A stretch of DNA of 64,000 nucleotides, taken from Bacillota bacterium. Its GTDB lineage: Bacteria; Bacillota; Clostridia; Lachnospirales; Lachnospiraceae. This document shows positions 8,913 through 16,902 of the stretch, in pieces. Position numbers and translations under genes: made by a program. The notes below the pieces were generated by a model. The model ran no database searches and was not told the DNA's origin. It saw only the letters and a list, made by a program, of their open reading frames with translations. Numbering within the stretch: the stretch's first letter is position 1; the number at the start of each line of letters is the position of its first letter. The stretch is from assembly GCA_023435895.1 (NCBI GenBank), contig JAEZLH010000005.1, positions 1 through 64,000 of the forward strand, given 5' to 3'.

Positions 8913-9293
8913 TCAATACGGCTTACAACGATTACAGAACCTTCCGCTGCGAATTTTGGTTCCGCAACCTTCACAGATTAGCCAAGCGCTATCCGATTGA
9001 TCCGAAAATGCCATTCTATCTTCACGAATCCATTCAAAGATTTTTGTGGGCGAAATATCATTATCCTCTGCAATCTGTGCAACAGTGGCATTGGGATGAG
9101 TGGCGATATAGTCCTTAATTCTTTTATATTTTTCTTCGTCTTCAACAATGATTGGGCTGAGTTGGGAAGTTTCTTCCGTCATATTCAATTCCATCTTGTT
9201 TTCCCATAGTGTTCTGGCGCATTCGGGGCATAATTCGGGTCCAAACATATAGTTGAATAATCTTCTACAATTTTTGCAAACTTTAACTTCCAC
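8913..9293 (-). CDS. zinc-ribbon/HTH protein (flagellar-region YvyF-like)
   Basis: 126 residues from a GTG start with AAAGGAG 6 nt upstream. Four N-terminal cysteines (CKNCRRLFNY...CPEC, residues 6-23) and four C-terminal ones (CEGCGTKI...CNRC, about 108-124) each form a likely zinc ribbon. Between them a helix-turn-helix (about 60-95) reads IATHPNATVAQIAEDNDISP, ending in KIFEWIREDRM. This order resembles the TIGR03826/YvyF family found near flagellin-regulatory genes in Bacillus and Clostridia. No flagellar gene is nearby. A regulatory or nucleic-acid-binding role is inferred. Confidence 0.7.
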   Translation of the reverse strand: MEVKVCKNCRRLFNYMFGPELCPECARTLWENKMELNMTEETSQLSPIIVEDEEKYKRIKDYIATHPNATVAQIAEDNDISPTKIFEWIREDRMAFSDQSDSAWLICEGCGTKIRSGRFCNRCKPY

Positions 9294-9378
9294 TTTTAAC
9301 TCCTTTTATACGAATTTGGTCAACATTTACAAATCCATTATAACATTCTAAAAAACAAATGGCAAAACTAAGTTAAAC

Positions 9379-9415
9379 GGCTGTTACGAATTTACTACAA
9401 TTCTTCGTAACAGCC
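9379..9415 (-). terminator. stem-loop closing the 2TM cassette
   Basis: A perfect 12-bp stem GGCTGTTACGAA/TTCGTAACAGCC with a 13-nt loop lies 8 bases after the stop codon of the small gene at 9423. The minus-strand tail is only moderately T-rich (GTTTAACTT), so termination may be weak. Confidence 0.65.
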
Positions 9416-9422
9416 ATATAAT

Positions 9423-9554
9423 TCATTCCTCATGCTTTGATTTCTTCGGCGGTTGAACCGGTGGCATCTTTGGTACGCTTAGCTGCTGGGGGATACCCAT
9501 TAACTTTTTCTTCTCATTAGAGGCTTTTGATACTTTCATTGCTCTTAGTTTCAT
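9423..9554 (-). CDS. 43-residue basic, proline-rich small protein
   Basis: An open frame of 43 codons plus stop, starting at an ATG at 9554 with GAGGTG about 10 nt upstream. The product begins MKLRAMKVSKASNEKKKLMG and ends with a PPVQPPKKSKHEE tail: no hydrophobic segment, a strongly basic first half and a polyproline motif. It lies 39 nt downstream of the 161-residue 2TM gene on the same strand and before a stem-loop, so the two look like one transcript. I do not recognise the family. Its reality rests on the start site, the position and the ordered composition. Confidence 0.6.
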   Translation of the reverse strand: MKLRAMKVSKASNEKKKLMGIPQQLSVPKMPPVQPPKKSKHEE

Positions 9555-9593
9555 GATTGAGATTCACCTCTTTACTATTCTTAGGATGTATAA

Positions 9594-10079
9594 TTAGAAA
9601 TCATTATTAAAATAATCGTCCTTCTTTATATTAGCTATGTGTTCGAGCCGTCCGTCCGCCGGAATGCTGTCCCCTTTTAGATTTTTAGTTTCAATATCGC
9701 TCCATTTCTTCTCATATTTGTAGGATAAATCATTAATCTCCTCTTCTGTAAGGGAACCATTTGCGACATAATACCATTTTGATTCAATTTCATTACAGAT
9801 TACGGTCATCTGATTGATCATATCATAAATAGTTTCGATTCTCTTTTCGTAAGGCAGAAGTGGTTTAACAGCAGTAATAACCTGCGACACTGCAATTACT
9901 CCAGCCCATACAACCGGAAACTCCTTCCACACAGCCCAGGCCGCAATTGCACCTGAGGATGTGATTGCAAGAATTACATTAATAAATCTTTGCACCCATA
10001 CACACTGATTATAGTATTCATTGATATAGATTAAGCGGTATCGCTTATCGGTTAATTTTTTCCAATATCGTTCCTGCAT
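9594..10079 (-). CDS. two-helix membrane protein, SLATT-like
   Basis: 161 residues with AGGAGG 7 nt before the ATG. A charged N-terminal helix (1-30) is followed by two adjacent membrane segments (about 31-50 and 55-72), then a long amphipathic helical part (about 75-150) rich in Glu and Lys. This is the architecture of SLATT-type 2TM proteins, which act as membrane effectors next to nucleotide second-messenger sensors in some defence systems. The match is in architecture only; I cannot confirm the family from sequence. No sensor gene is adjacent, but a small basic protein gene follows 39 nt downstream. Confidence 0.65.
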   Translation of the reverse strand: MQERYWKKLTDKRYRLIYINEYYNQCVWVQRFINVILAITSSGAIAAWAVWKEFPVVWAGVIAVSQVITAVKPLLPYEKRIETIYDMINQMTVICNEIESKWYYVANGSLTEEEINDLSYKYEKKWSDIETKNLKGDSIPADGRLEHIANIKKDDYFNNDF

Positions 10080-10350
10080 AAAAATCCTCCTTTCTATTCC
10101 AATATATTCACAAAATTCGATAGAGTTCGCGGTTTATGTGGATAATGAAACATAGAAATACTTCTTGAAGGATTTAAAATATGAGTTTATGCAAAAATAT
10201 GTACACCTTTTTATTTCATATTTCTCTGACTAAGAATCAATTTCAATATGCTTTACATTTAGAAACACGGCTCACTGGTGATTACCGTGGTCGGACTTAC
10301 TCCGATAGACATGGCACAGCTTCGCTGGACACTCACGCATAATTTCAAAT
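10080..10350. other. intergenic region with small hairpins
   Basis: No gene seen. Two short stems, CACGG/CCGTG near 10266-10290 and TCGGA/TCCGA near 10290-10305, lie in a relatively GC-rich island (about 10262-10345) in AT-rich surroundings. The island may be a decayed intergenic repeat. Confidence 0.4.
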
Positions 10351-10392
10351 AAAAAGTGCCCCGAGGACAAATTTTATCTTCTCGGGGCACCT
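10351..10392 (-). terminator. terminator of the dnaX-ybaB-recR operon
   Basis: Stem GTGCCCCGAG/CTCGGGGCAC, with a loop of about 18 nt and a T5ATTT tail on the minus strand. It lies 22 bases after the stop codon of the DUF6472-type gene. Confidence 0.92.
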
Positions 10393-10413
10393 TATTATTT
10401 AATACACTTTAAT

Positions 10414-10596
10414 TTATATCTGCTTTCTGACTATCTTATATTCATCTTGGAATTGAAAATGCGGACAGCTGAACTCAGAATAACTTAAGAACCGACCCAT
10501 ATCATCCTCATCAAGATTGATCTGGCATTCGTAGCAGTCATATTCCTCATCATACACATAGTTCATGCAGCTGTCACAGCTTGTTTTACCTGGCAT
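10414..10596 (-). CDS. DUF6472-type small cysteine-rich protein
   Basis: 60 residues from the ATG at 10596, chosen because GGAG sits 6-7 nt upstream; longer frames would run into recR. It begins MPGKTSCDSCMNYVYDEEYD and has five cysteines in the pattern C-x2-C...C-x-C...C, followed by a CPHF motif, so metal binding is likely. It is the last gene of the dnaX-ybaB-recR operon, 19 nt after recR. That fixed position in Lachnospiraceae fits DUF6472. Function unknown. Confidence 0.75.
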   Translation of the reverse strand: MPGKTSCDSCMNYVYDEEYDCYECQINLDEDDMGRFLSYSEFSCPHFQFQDEYKIVRKQI

Positions 10597-10615
10597 AGCG
10601 ATCTCCATTCTAATG

Positions 10616-11212
10616 TTACAGTTCGATTCTTCCTTCAAAAGCACGAAGTAAGGTGACCTCATCTATGTATTCCAGGTCACCACCAACCGGAATACCGCTG
10701 GCAATTCGACTCACCTTAATGCCCGCCGGCTTAACCAGCTTGCTCAGATACATCGCGGTCGCCTCCCCTTCGAGACTGGAATTGGTGGCAATAATCACCT
10801 CATCCACATCACCTTGAAGGCGGAGCATCAACTCCTTCAACTTTATGTCTGCAGGACCAATTCCAAGCATAGGAGATATGGCTCCATGCAGTACATGATA
10901 TACTCCATCGAACTTGCCTGTCTTTTCGTAGGCTGCCAAATCCCTTGGGTTCTCCACCACCATAATCTGCTTCTTATTCCTGTTCGGTGAAGAGCAAATG
11001 GGACACAGCTCTTTATCGGTCAACGTTAAGCATTCCTTACAGTACTGGATATTTTTCTTCGCCTCAACAATGGAGCCCGCAAGATTACCCACCTGTTCTT
11101 CCGTCATATTAATGATATGAAAGGCCAGTCTTTGGGCGGACTTTGTACCGATTCCCGGAAGCCTTGATAATTCCTCTATTAACTTCGTAATTTGCCTGCT
11201 ATAGTAATCCAT
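10616..11212 (-). CDS. recR: recombination mediator RecR
   Basis: 198 residues, the usual length. RecR works with RecO and RecF to load RecA on gapped DNA. In order: helix-hairpin-helix (RLPGIGTKSAQRLAFHI, 17-33), a four-cysteine zinc finger (CKECLTLTDKELCPIC, about 58-73), and a Toprim domain (IMVVENPRDLAAYEKTG, then the acidic DEVIIATNSSLEGEATAMYL). The start overlaps the ybaB stop by one base (TAATG), so translation is coupled. The operon order dnaX-ybaB-recR is conserved in Firmicutes. Confidence 0.97.
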   Translation of the reverse strand: MDYYSRQITKLIEELSRLPGIGTKSAQRLAFHIINMTEEQVGNLAGSIVEAKKNIQYCKECLTLTDKELCPICSSPNRNKKQIMVVENPRDLAAYEKTGKFDGVYHVLHGAISPMLGIGPADIKLKELMLRLQGDVDEVIIATNSSLEGEATAMYLSKLVKPAGIKVSRIASGIPVGGDLEYIDEVTLLRAFEGRIEL

Positions 11213-11568
11213 TAGAAAGGAAAGCCTCCAAGACCGTTAAGACCATTTGTTATCTGACCCATTGCAGAAGAAGATTCTTCTTCCATTTTACGAAGCGCCT
11301 CATTTGTAGCTGCTACAATCAAATCCTCTAACATCTCAACATCATCGGGATCAACCACTTCTTGCGAAAGCTTTACGGATACAACTTCCTTTTTACCGGA
11401 TACCTTAACGGTTACGGCACCGCCGCCTGCAGTAGCTTCGTATTCCTTATCTTCCAGCTCCTTGGTCTTATCCTCCATCTGCTTTTGCATTCTCTGTGCC
11501 TGCTTCATTAAATTACCCATATTACCAGGCATTCCTCCGCCGCCCGGAAATCCACCTCTTTTAGCCAT
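11212..11568 (-). CDS. YbaB/EbfC nucleoid-associated protein
   Basis: 118 residues from the ATG at 11568, which has AGGAG 7 nt upstream; a frame extended by 20 codons has no such site. The Gly/Pro/Met-rich start (MAKRGGFPGGGGMPGNMGNL) is followed by the helix LMKQAQRMQKQMEDKTKELE and the strand block VTVKVSGKKEVVSVKLS, and then by the dimerising helix DLIVAATNEALRKMEEE. This is the YbaB fold, a small dimer that binds DNA without strong sequence preference. It lies between dnaX and recR. Confidence 0.95.
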   Translation of the reverse strand: MAKRGGFPGGGGMPGNMGNLMKQAQRMQKQMEDKTKELEDKEYEATAGGGAVTVKVSGKKEVVSVKLSQEVVDPDDVEMLEDLIVAATNEALRKMEEESSSAMGQITNGLNGLGGFPF

Positions 11569-11674
11569 AATCATACTCCTTTCAACACATTGATTCATGT
11601 GATTTCTGTTCTTATTATAATAATACAACCATATGGTTCATTGTATCCTTACTTTCATGCAAATGTCAAAAATT

Positions 11675-13252
11675 TTATTCATATTCAATGGGAACCTTAA
11701 TAATCTTTGTCAGGTCAGGAACCTCTTCGATTCTCTCCTTGGACCGGTCGAGATATTTCGTGTTCACTTGAACCTGCTTTTGAATGCTCTGCGCAATGGT
11801 GTCCTTAATCAGCTGCATATGATTTTCTCTGTCAATCATGTCCTTATCCACTTGATTTGTAGCCACAAGTAATAGAGCGCTTCCCTCCACACTAAGGGTG
11901 GTGTTGTTAAGAACCGGACCTAGGGACGGTGACTTTCTTGTTATCTGATTTACGATGTTTTTCCATTTTGCGGCTGCTTCCTTTAGATCTTGTGGTACTG
12001 CCTCCGGCAAAATCGCGGGTTGCTTGGGTGCCTGTTCCACCGGCTGAGAAGACACATTCCCCGGAGCCATCGGTGTATTTGCATTTACTACAATACCACT
12101 TTCCAGCTTCTTCTCCAACAATCGCAGCCTCTCATTTACGGATTCCAGATTCTGTTCCATCTCGGGTTTACACAGCTTAATTAACGCGATTTCTACCAGT
12201 ACTTTCTTTCTAGTTGCATACCTAATCTGGTTCGATAGCTCGGAGAATATCCTGATGTACCGAATCAGTGCTTGTTCTTCAATTAAGGCTGCCTCTTTCT
12301 TTAATATCTCAAGATTATCGGAGGAGATTTCAAATACAACCTCTGATACCTCTTTAGTGGTTTTAATCAGCAGGAGATTTCTTAAATACCAAATGAAGTC
12401 TATGGTAAATTGTCCAAGTTCACGTCCAAGACCTTCAATCTCCTCCAACAGCTTAATGCAGGCTGCCACATCCTGTGAACGGATATAGCCAAGTAACCTT
12501 GCAAATACCTGTGTATCCACCGCACCAAGCACTTCAAGTACATTATCATAGGTCAAACGTTTACCCAAATAAAAGGAAATACATTGATCCAGCAAACTGA
12601 GTGCATCACGCATAGAGCCGTCTGCTACCCTTGCCACATATCGTAATGCCTTTTCCTCCGCTTCCACTTTCTCCGTATCCATCAGCTCCACCAGATGCTC
12701 GGTAATGGTATCAATGGTAATACGTCTGAAATCATATCGCTGGCATCTTGAGAGAATGGTAATCGGGATTTTATGAACTTCCGTGGTTGCAAGAATAAAT
12801 ATAACGTAGGAAGGTGGTTCTTCAATGGTTTTAAGCAGTGCATTGAACGCACCCGGGGATAGCATATGAACCTCATCAATAATATATACTTTATATTTGC
12901 CTTCCGTGGGTGAATAGCGTACTTCCTCCACAATTTCACGTACATTATCTACGCCGTTGTTAGAAGCAGCATCGATTTCTATTACATTCATGGAAGTACC
13001 GGCGGCAATTCCCTTACACATGCTGCATTCGTTACAGGGGTTCCCGTCAACCGGATGCTCACAGTTTACGACTTTCGCCATAAGCTTTGCTATGGTTGTC
13101 TTTCCGGTTCCTCTGGTGCCGCAAAACAAATAGGCATGCCCAATACGCCCTGCCTTTACTTGATTCTTTAAGGTTGTTACAATATGTTCCTGTCCCTTCA
13201 CATCAACAAAACTATCCGGGCGGAACTTTCTATAAAGTGCCATATATGACAT
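11675..13252 (-). CDS. dnaX: DNA polymerase III subunit gamma/tau
   Basis: 525 residues. The clamp-loader ATPase. Walker A GTRGTGKT is at 45-52; the zinc module has C64, C73, C76 and C79; Walker B/DExH is IIDEVHML (about 125-132); the arginine-finger motif SRCQRYDF lies at about 168-175. Domain III follows (about 220-360), then a Pro/Gln-rich linker and a short tau-type C-terminal region (about 425-525). First gene of the dnaX-ybaB-recR-DUF6472 operon. I found no frameshift signal, so a gamma form is not indicated. Confidence 0.97.
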   Translation of the reverse strand: MSYMALYRKFRPDSFVDVKGQEHIVTTLKNQVKAGRIGHAYLFCGTRGTGKTTIAKLMAKVVNCEHPVDGNPCNECSMCKGIAAGTSMNVIEIDAASNNGVDNVREIVEEVRYSPTEGKYKVYIIDEVHMLSPGAFNALLKTIEEPPSYVIFILATTEVHKIPITILSRCQRYDFRRITIDTITEHLVELMDTEKVEAEEKALRYVARVADGSMRDALSLLDQCISFYLGKRLTYDNVLEVLGAVDTQVFARLLGYIRSQDVAACIKLLEEIEGLGRELGQFTIDFIWYLRNLLLIKTTKEVSEVVFEISSDNLEILKKEAALIEEQALIRYIRIFSELSNQIRYATRKKVLVEIALIKLCKPEMEQNLESVNERLRLLEKKLESGIVVNANTPMAPGNVSSQPVEQAPKQPAILPEAVPQDLKEAAAKWKNIVNQITRKSPSLGPVLNNTTLSVEGSALLLVATNQVDKDMIDRENHMQLIKDTIAQSIQKQVQVNTKYLDRSKERIEEVPDLTKIIKVPIEYE

Positions 13253-13388
13253 AGGCTACTTCCTTTCTAACTTCATGTTTCATGTAGGTAATTGCAACCT
13301 GTATAGCTCACTCACGCGATATTATACCATAGCTGTGTTGTTAAGACAATAATTTGATGTAGTACCTCAGGCTCATGGATGAATGAAA

Positions 13389-13434
13389 GTTACTGTTCAC
13401 ACCGTTCACACCCAATCAAAGCTGAGGACATGAT
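13389..13434. repeat. intergenic element fragment, copy B
   Basis: Starts with GTTACTGTTCA, as copy A does, and continues with CCCAATCAAAGCTGAGGACATGATT, matching the ends of copies A and C. An internal GTTCACACC is duplicated. No second end is recognisable nearby, so it is a one-ended remnant. Confidence 0.5.
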
Positions 13435-13492
13435 TTCGACAAATATTCCCCATAGGTAAGTTTTTTTTTATGCTATCCGCGTATTCAGCCTT

Positions 13493-14326
13493 CTAATCAA
13501 ACACCTTTTGAAAATGCTGATAATCCTTCTGGCTCTTCCATTCCCCGCCCCACGTGAAGCCTCGCTTGATAAAGGCTTGATAGCAGACATCATCTTTTTT
13601 GATAAAATATGGGCAATCCACGGATCGATCTGCATATTTTATTCCGTTTAGAGGGGTGATTATTTGATCTTCTCCTTCCCCTCGCACATAGGGATTATAG
13701 AGTGGATTGACATCAATTGCCAATCCGCAGCTATGAAGGGATATTTTCTTGGTGCCGTCAATATTGCGATAATTAAAGGAAGAAGAATTATTTGCCGCCA
13801 TGGAAGTATTATCATCTGCATTGTATTCATCCACTAAGACCATACGTTCAATGGGGTAATGCTGATCATAAAGTTCTTTGAATATGTCCACCGTATCCTC
13901 TGCAATGGCTTGATTGACAATAAGTTCACCTCTGTGAGTCGTATTATCAAAGCCCCAGTAAAGAACCCCTACATAACGCAAATCCTCAAAGGGTACATCA
14001 CAATTCTTACCGTAGGATTTACCGATTATTCTTTTTTTTATGGAGTCAGTAATGCCCTCCGCGTAAAAATCTGTTTTATTTTGATTTGATGTCTCCACAA
14101 CCTCTTCCCCCTTATCTGTTTTTATTTGATTATCCGATGATGGTTTTCTAGTGGGCGTCGCCGTTGGTTTAGCCGAATTGTTTGTGATAATGGGTGACGG
14201 AGTCAGCACTGCTTTATTTTTACCTACTTCATCCTTTTGAGCCTGCGTAATGCCCTCTGGTAGCCACTTTAATGCAATGGTCAAGATTGCAAGAAGGAAC
14301 AGGATTGCAAATAAGGTTTTTCTCAT
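13493..14326 (-). CDS. M15 family D-alanyl-D-alanine carboxypeptidase-like protein
   Basis: 277 residues from the ATG at 14326, in front of which GGGTGATA can pair with the 16S 3' end; a GTG nine bases upstream is an alternative. A signal anchor (about 3-22) is followed by a Thr/Pro/Lys-rich linker (30-75) and the peptidase domain (about 100-277). The metal signature is present: SLHSCGLAIDVNP (His and Asp ligands) and the C-terminal DYQHF (third His), with an Arg/Trp-rich GFTWGGEW between them. It should trim peptidoglycan stem peptides outside the membrane. It lies 37 nt downstream of a small hypothetical gene on the same strand. Confidence 0.85.
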   Translation of the reverse strand: MRKTLFAILFLLAILTIALKWLPEGITQAQKDEVGKNKAVLTPSPIITNNSAKPTATPTRKPSSDNQIKTDKGEEVVETSNQNKTDFYAEGITDSIKKRIIGKSYGKNCDVPFEDLRYVGVLYWGFDNTTHRGELIVNQAIAEDTVDIFKELYDQHYPIERMVLVDEYNADDNTSMAANNSSSFNYRNIDGTKKISLHSCGLAIDVNPLYNPYVRGEGEDQIITPLNGIKYADRSVDCPYFIKKDDVCYQAFIKRGFTWGGEWKSQKDYQHFQKVFD

Positions 14327-14363
14327 ACCTATCACCCATCCTTTCCTGGCTAGTAAAGCAATT

Positions 14364-14633
14364 CTAATCCTCTTCAATTACATGGATTTCTAAGTAATCA
14401 AAATCAATTCCCTCGATAAAATTATCCTTTGTAAATCTTGTTTTATCATGTCTTTTAAAATCTTCCACCGTAACATTTAACCAAATCGGCTTTGACAAAT
14501 CATATGTATTGCAGATTTCATCTATGGCGTCAAAAACCTTCTGCGTGCGACGCATGTCCTGTTTGTCATTGCAAACCACCATATCCCTAATCATTCGGTT
14601 ATCTTTAAAAACCTTTGCCCATAAACGAAACAT
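14364..14633 (-). CDS. conserved small hypothetical protein
   Basis: 89 residues, ATG with AAAGGAG 7 nt upstream. Soluble, no membrane segment or signal peptide, no cysteine cluster beyond C21 and C41. The composition (KDNRMIRDMVVCNDKQDMRRTQKVFDAI, then a DLSKPIWLNVTVEDFKRH block and an acidic end) suggests a small alpha/beta protein. I do not recognise a family. It precedes the M15 peptidase by 37 nt and probably shares its transcript. Confidence 0.7.
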   Translation of the reverse strand: MFRLWAKVFKDNRMIRDMVVCNDKQDMRRTQKVFDAIDEICNTYDLSKPIWLNVTVEDFKRHDKTRFTKDNFIEGIDFDYLEIHVIEED

Positions 14634-14942
14634 AACTACTCTCCTTTAGTATATTGAATAAAAAACGGACATATTACCCGGATTAATGAACTATTTCATT
14701 ACTTAACTTTTATGTTATAGCTTTGTGTGTTCTGAACACTTCTTATTCGTTGCTATTAAGATAATATAAAATATCAGATATGTAATAATAATTATTTCAA
14801 TCATAATTACCAATAATCCTCTTTAAATAGCACAATTATAAGGAATTTTAGTATACCACTAAACCTTTTATTTTTATAGACCCAAATTGCTCCATGGAAA
14901 GGAAGAAACTCCTGCTAATCAGCAATGTTGAACCAAAAACCG

Positions 14943-14971
14943 TTGCCAATCCCTGGCTCACAGTATATAAT
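14943..14971 (+). promoter_or_regulatory. sigma-A promoter of niaR
   Basis: -35 TTGCCA (14943-14948), a 17-nt spacer and a perfect -10 TATAAT (14966-14971), 49 bases before the niaR start codon. Confidence 0.7.
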
Positions 14972-14979
14972 TATTGTAA

Positions 14980-14997
14980 ATCAAGCAATACATTGAT
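14980..14997 (+). promoter_or_regulatory. possible NiaR autoregulatory operator
   Basis: A perfect dyad ATCAA-N8-TTGAT just downstream of the niaR -10 box, covering the expected start of transcription. A repressor bound there would block its own gene. NiaR proteins are known to repress niacin/NAD genes; that this dyad is the site is inference. Confidence 0.35.
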
Positions 14998-15020
14998 AGG
15001 TTGATGTGAAGGAGATATAG

Positions 15021-15533
15021 ATGGAGGGAAGCAAACGCAGAGAGCAACTGATAAAAATAATAAAGGAGCAAGGCGAGCCCGTATCCGGCAGTGAATTAGC
15101 CCGTATCCTTGGCGTGAGCCGTCAGGTTATTGTGCAAGATATTGCCCTGCTTCGCGCAACGGATATCAATATCTTTGCCACCACAAAAGGATATTTAATC
15201 GTACAATCGGAACCAACACGCATGAAACGGATATACAAAGTAAAACACACCAATGAACAGATTGAAGATGAACTTTGTACCATCGTAGACAATGGCGGAA
15301 AGATACTTGATGTATTGGTAACTCATGAAATATACGGCGATATTAATACGGAATTAATTATACGAAACCGACAGGACGTTTATGATTTTGTAAAGAAGGT
15401 TGAGTACAAAAAAATCAAACCCCTTAAGGAATTGACTGACGGAATCCATCGTCATACCGTAGAAGCCGAATCCGAAGAAATCTTGGATCGAATCGAACAG
15501 GCCTTGAAGTTAAAGGGTTATTTGATGGAATAA
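15021..15533 (+). CDS. niaR: niacin-responsive transcriptional repressor NiaR
   Basis: 170 residues, GAAGGAG before the ATG. An N-terminal winged helix (HTH_11 type; LARILGVSRQVIVQDIALLR, about 27-46) is followed by the 3H domain (about 73-168), named for three conserved histidines: VTHEIYG, then the two of GIHRHTVEA. NiaR (YrxA) binds niacin and represses NAD-precursor genes in Firmicutes. No niacin transporter or nadABC genes lie next to it here, so any targets are elsewhere in the genome. It is a single-gene unit with its own promoter and a terminator downstream. Confidence 0.93.
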   Translation: MEGSKRREQLIKIIKEQGEPVSGSELARILGVSRQVIVQDIALLRATDINIFATTKGYLIVQSEPTRMKRIYKVKHTNEQIEDELCTIVDNGGKILDVLVTHEIYGDINTELIIRNRQDVYDFVKKVEYKKIKPLKELTDGIHRHTVEAESEEILDRIEQALKLKGYLME

Positions 15534-15624
15534 AACAAGGCTTCCCAGTGGATATATCCACAAGAAGCAAACTACCAGATACCTCTTCTTCTATACACTT
15601 AGTGCAATAATTTGAATTTAATTA

Positions 15625-15676
15625 AAGAAGGGAAACAGCCGGATTTTGGTCAAGCTGTTTCCCTTCTTATTATTTT
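15625..15676 (+). terminator. bidirectional terminator between niaR and the LytM gene
   Basis: A 15-bp stem AAGAAGGGAAACAGC/GCTGTTTCCCTTCTT with a 14-nt loop and an ATTATTTTA tail on the plus strand. The stem is A-rich on the left, so it can also end the convergent gene at 15694. Confidence 0.88.
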
Positions 15677-15693
15677 ACTTATTATTATTAATC

Positions 15694-16554
15694 TTAATCC
15701 TTTAATAACAACATAGGGTTAACGGGTTTGTCTTTTTTCATTACTTCAAAGTAAAGGTTACTTCCCTCTACGGAGTAGCAATTGGTAGGCTCTGCGATCT
15801 TACCAATTTTCGCGCCCTTTTCAACCTTATCTCCAACCTTCAGGGATACGCTCTTCTTATCAAGCTGTCCATAGGTCAGAGTATAGCCGGAGCCAATATT
15901 TACTGTAACTGTATAACCGGTTTCATCATTCTTGGAATCAATCTTTGTGACAATGCCCTTTGCCGCAGATTTTACTTCCTTGCCAACTTTGGCATCAATG
16001 ATGATTGCAGGATTGCATTTATACTGCATTAAAGTTGCAAAATAAATGGTGTGATCCATGCTGTAGTTCATAATTACATTACCACTTACCGGCCAAGCCA
16101 AGCCATCGTCAGTTTTGAAGGACAATTTCGCTACTTCTGCTTTATAATCATTCTTGACATTATTGCCAGATGTTTCAACAGCATTATCTTTCGTATTATC
16201 AGTCTGTGCTTTATCAGGATCTTTCTGGTTATCTGTGTAACCTTCCATTTCCGGATCATTGTTTACAACAGGCTGTCCATCATTTGAATTTGATGCAGTA
16301 TCAGCAGGCTTGTTGGTATTGCCTACCACTCCCTCCGATACCGGGTTATTCTCAGCCGTCTGATTCTTGTCATTGTCGACCTTTGTATTATTGTCCGGCT
16401 CATTCAAATCAACATAATTTTGTCCGTCATTACTTTGACTTGAGGACAGCTGCGATCCGATGATGGCTACCGCTGCGATTGCGACAACACCGATAAACAA
16501 TAGTACATAATAACCTTTTCCCTTGAAAAACTCACTAAATTTGTTCTTCTTCAC
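15694..16554 (-). CDS. degenerate LytM/M23-domain membrane protein, SpoIIQ-like
   Basis: 286 residues from a GTG at 16554 that follows GAGGTGATTACA. One membrane segment (about 15-34), an Asn/Asp/Thr-rich linker (40-140), and an M23 fold (about 150-286). The zinc site is lost: the first His position is N181 (CNPAIIID, D187 kept), the YGHL His is Q230 (YGQL), and the LHFE His is Y268 (LYFE). The domain is therefore probably a binding rather than a cleaving module, as in Bacillus SpoIIQ, which pairs with SpoIIIAH across the forespore membranes. Size and layout fit SpoIIQ; that assignment is inference. Similar proteins also occur in Lachnospiraceae as generic M23 proteins. Confidence 0.8.
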   Translation of the reverse strand: MKKNKFSEFFKGKGYYVLLFIGVVAIAAVAIIGSQLSSSQSNDGQNYVDLNEPDNNTKVDNDKNQTAENNPVSEGVVGNTNKPADTASNSNDGQPVVNNDPEMEGYTDNQKDPDKAQTDNTKDNAVETSGNNVKNDYKAEVAKLSFKTDDGLAWPVSGNVIMNYSMDHTIYFATLMQYKCNPAIIIDAKVGKEVKSAAKGIVTKIDSKNDETGYTVTVNIGSGYTLTYGQLDKKSVSLKVGDKVEKGAKIGKIAEPTNCYSVEGSNLYFEVMKKDKPVNPMLLLKD

Positions 16555-16821
16555 TGTAATCACCTCAACATTATTTTTCTCTGTAAAAAATTTATTTATA
16601 CGTTTTCCATACACCTAGTTGAATTATTTTCTTCCCCTAGAAATGCGTATGTGATTACACTCCTTTTTTCCTCGGCTGGCTTTCCTTAGAAATAAAGTTG
16701 TAATTTACATACCTTATTATTTCCATATAAACTTTTTTTAGTCTCGATAATATTACAAATTTGATTAATTTTGGTCAAAATGGCTTGACAATTTATGGCA
16801 TATGTATAAAATGGTATTTAT

Positions 16822-16892
16822 GCGGATATAGTTTAATGGCAGAACGCGAGCTTCCCAAGCTTGCAGTGCGGGTTCGATTCCCGTTATCCGCT
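16822..16892 (+). tRNA. tRNA-Gly (anticodon CCC)
   Basis: 71 nt. Acceptor stem GCGGATA/TATCCGC, discriminator T, no encoded CCA. Anticodon stem CGAGC/GCTTG with loop TTCCCAA gives anticodon CCC. The T arm is GCGGG-TTCGATT-CCCGT. The 3' end (16873-16892) has a degenerate direct copy at 21160-21179, which makes this a likely integration site. Confidence 0.95.
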
Positions 16893-16902
16893 TGCGTAAA
16901 GA

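Noticed and set aside
13253..13490. SRP RNA (ffs) gene beside dnaX, as in some Firmicutes
   Set aside because: The stretch has no SRP Alu or helix 8 motif; it holds only the element B fragment and a poly-T tract.
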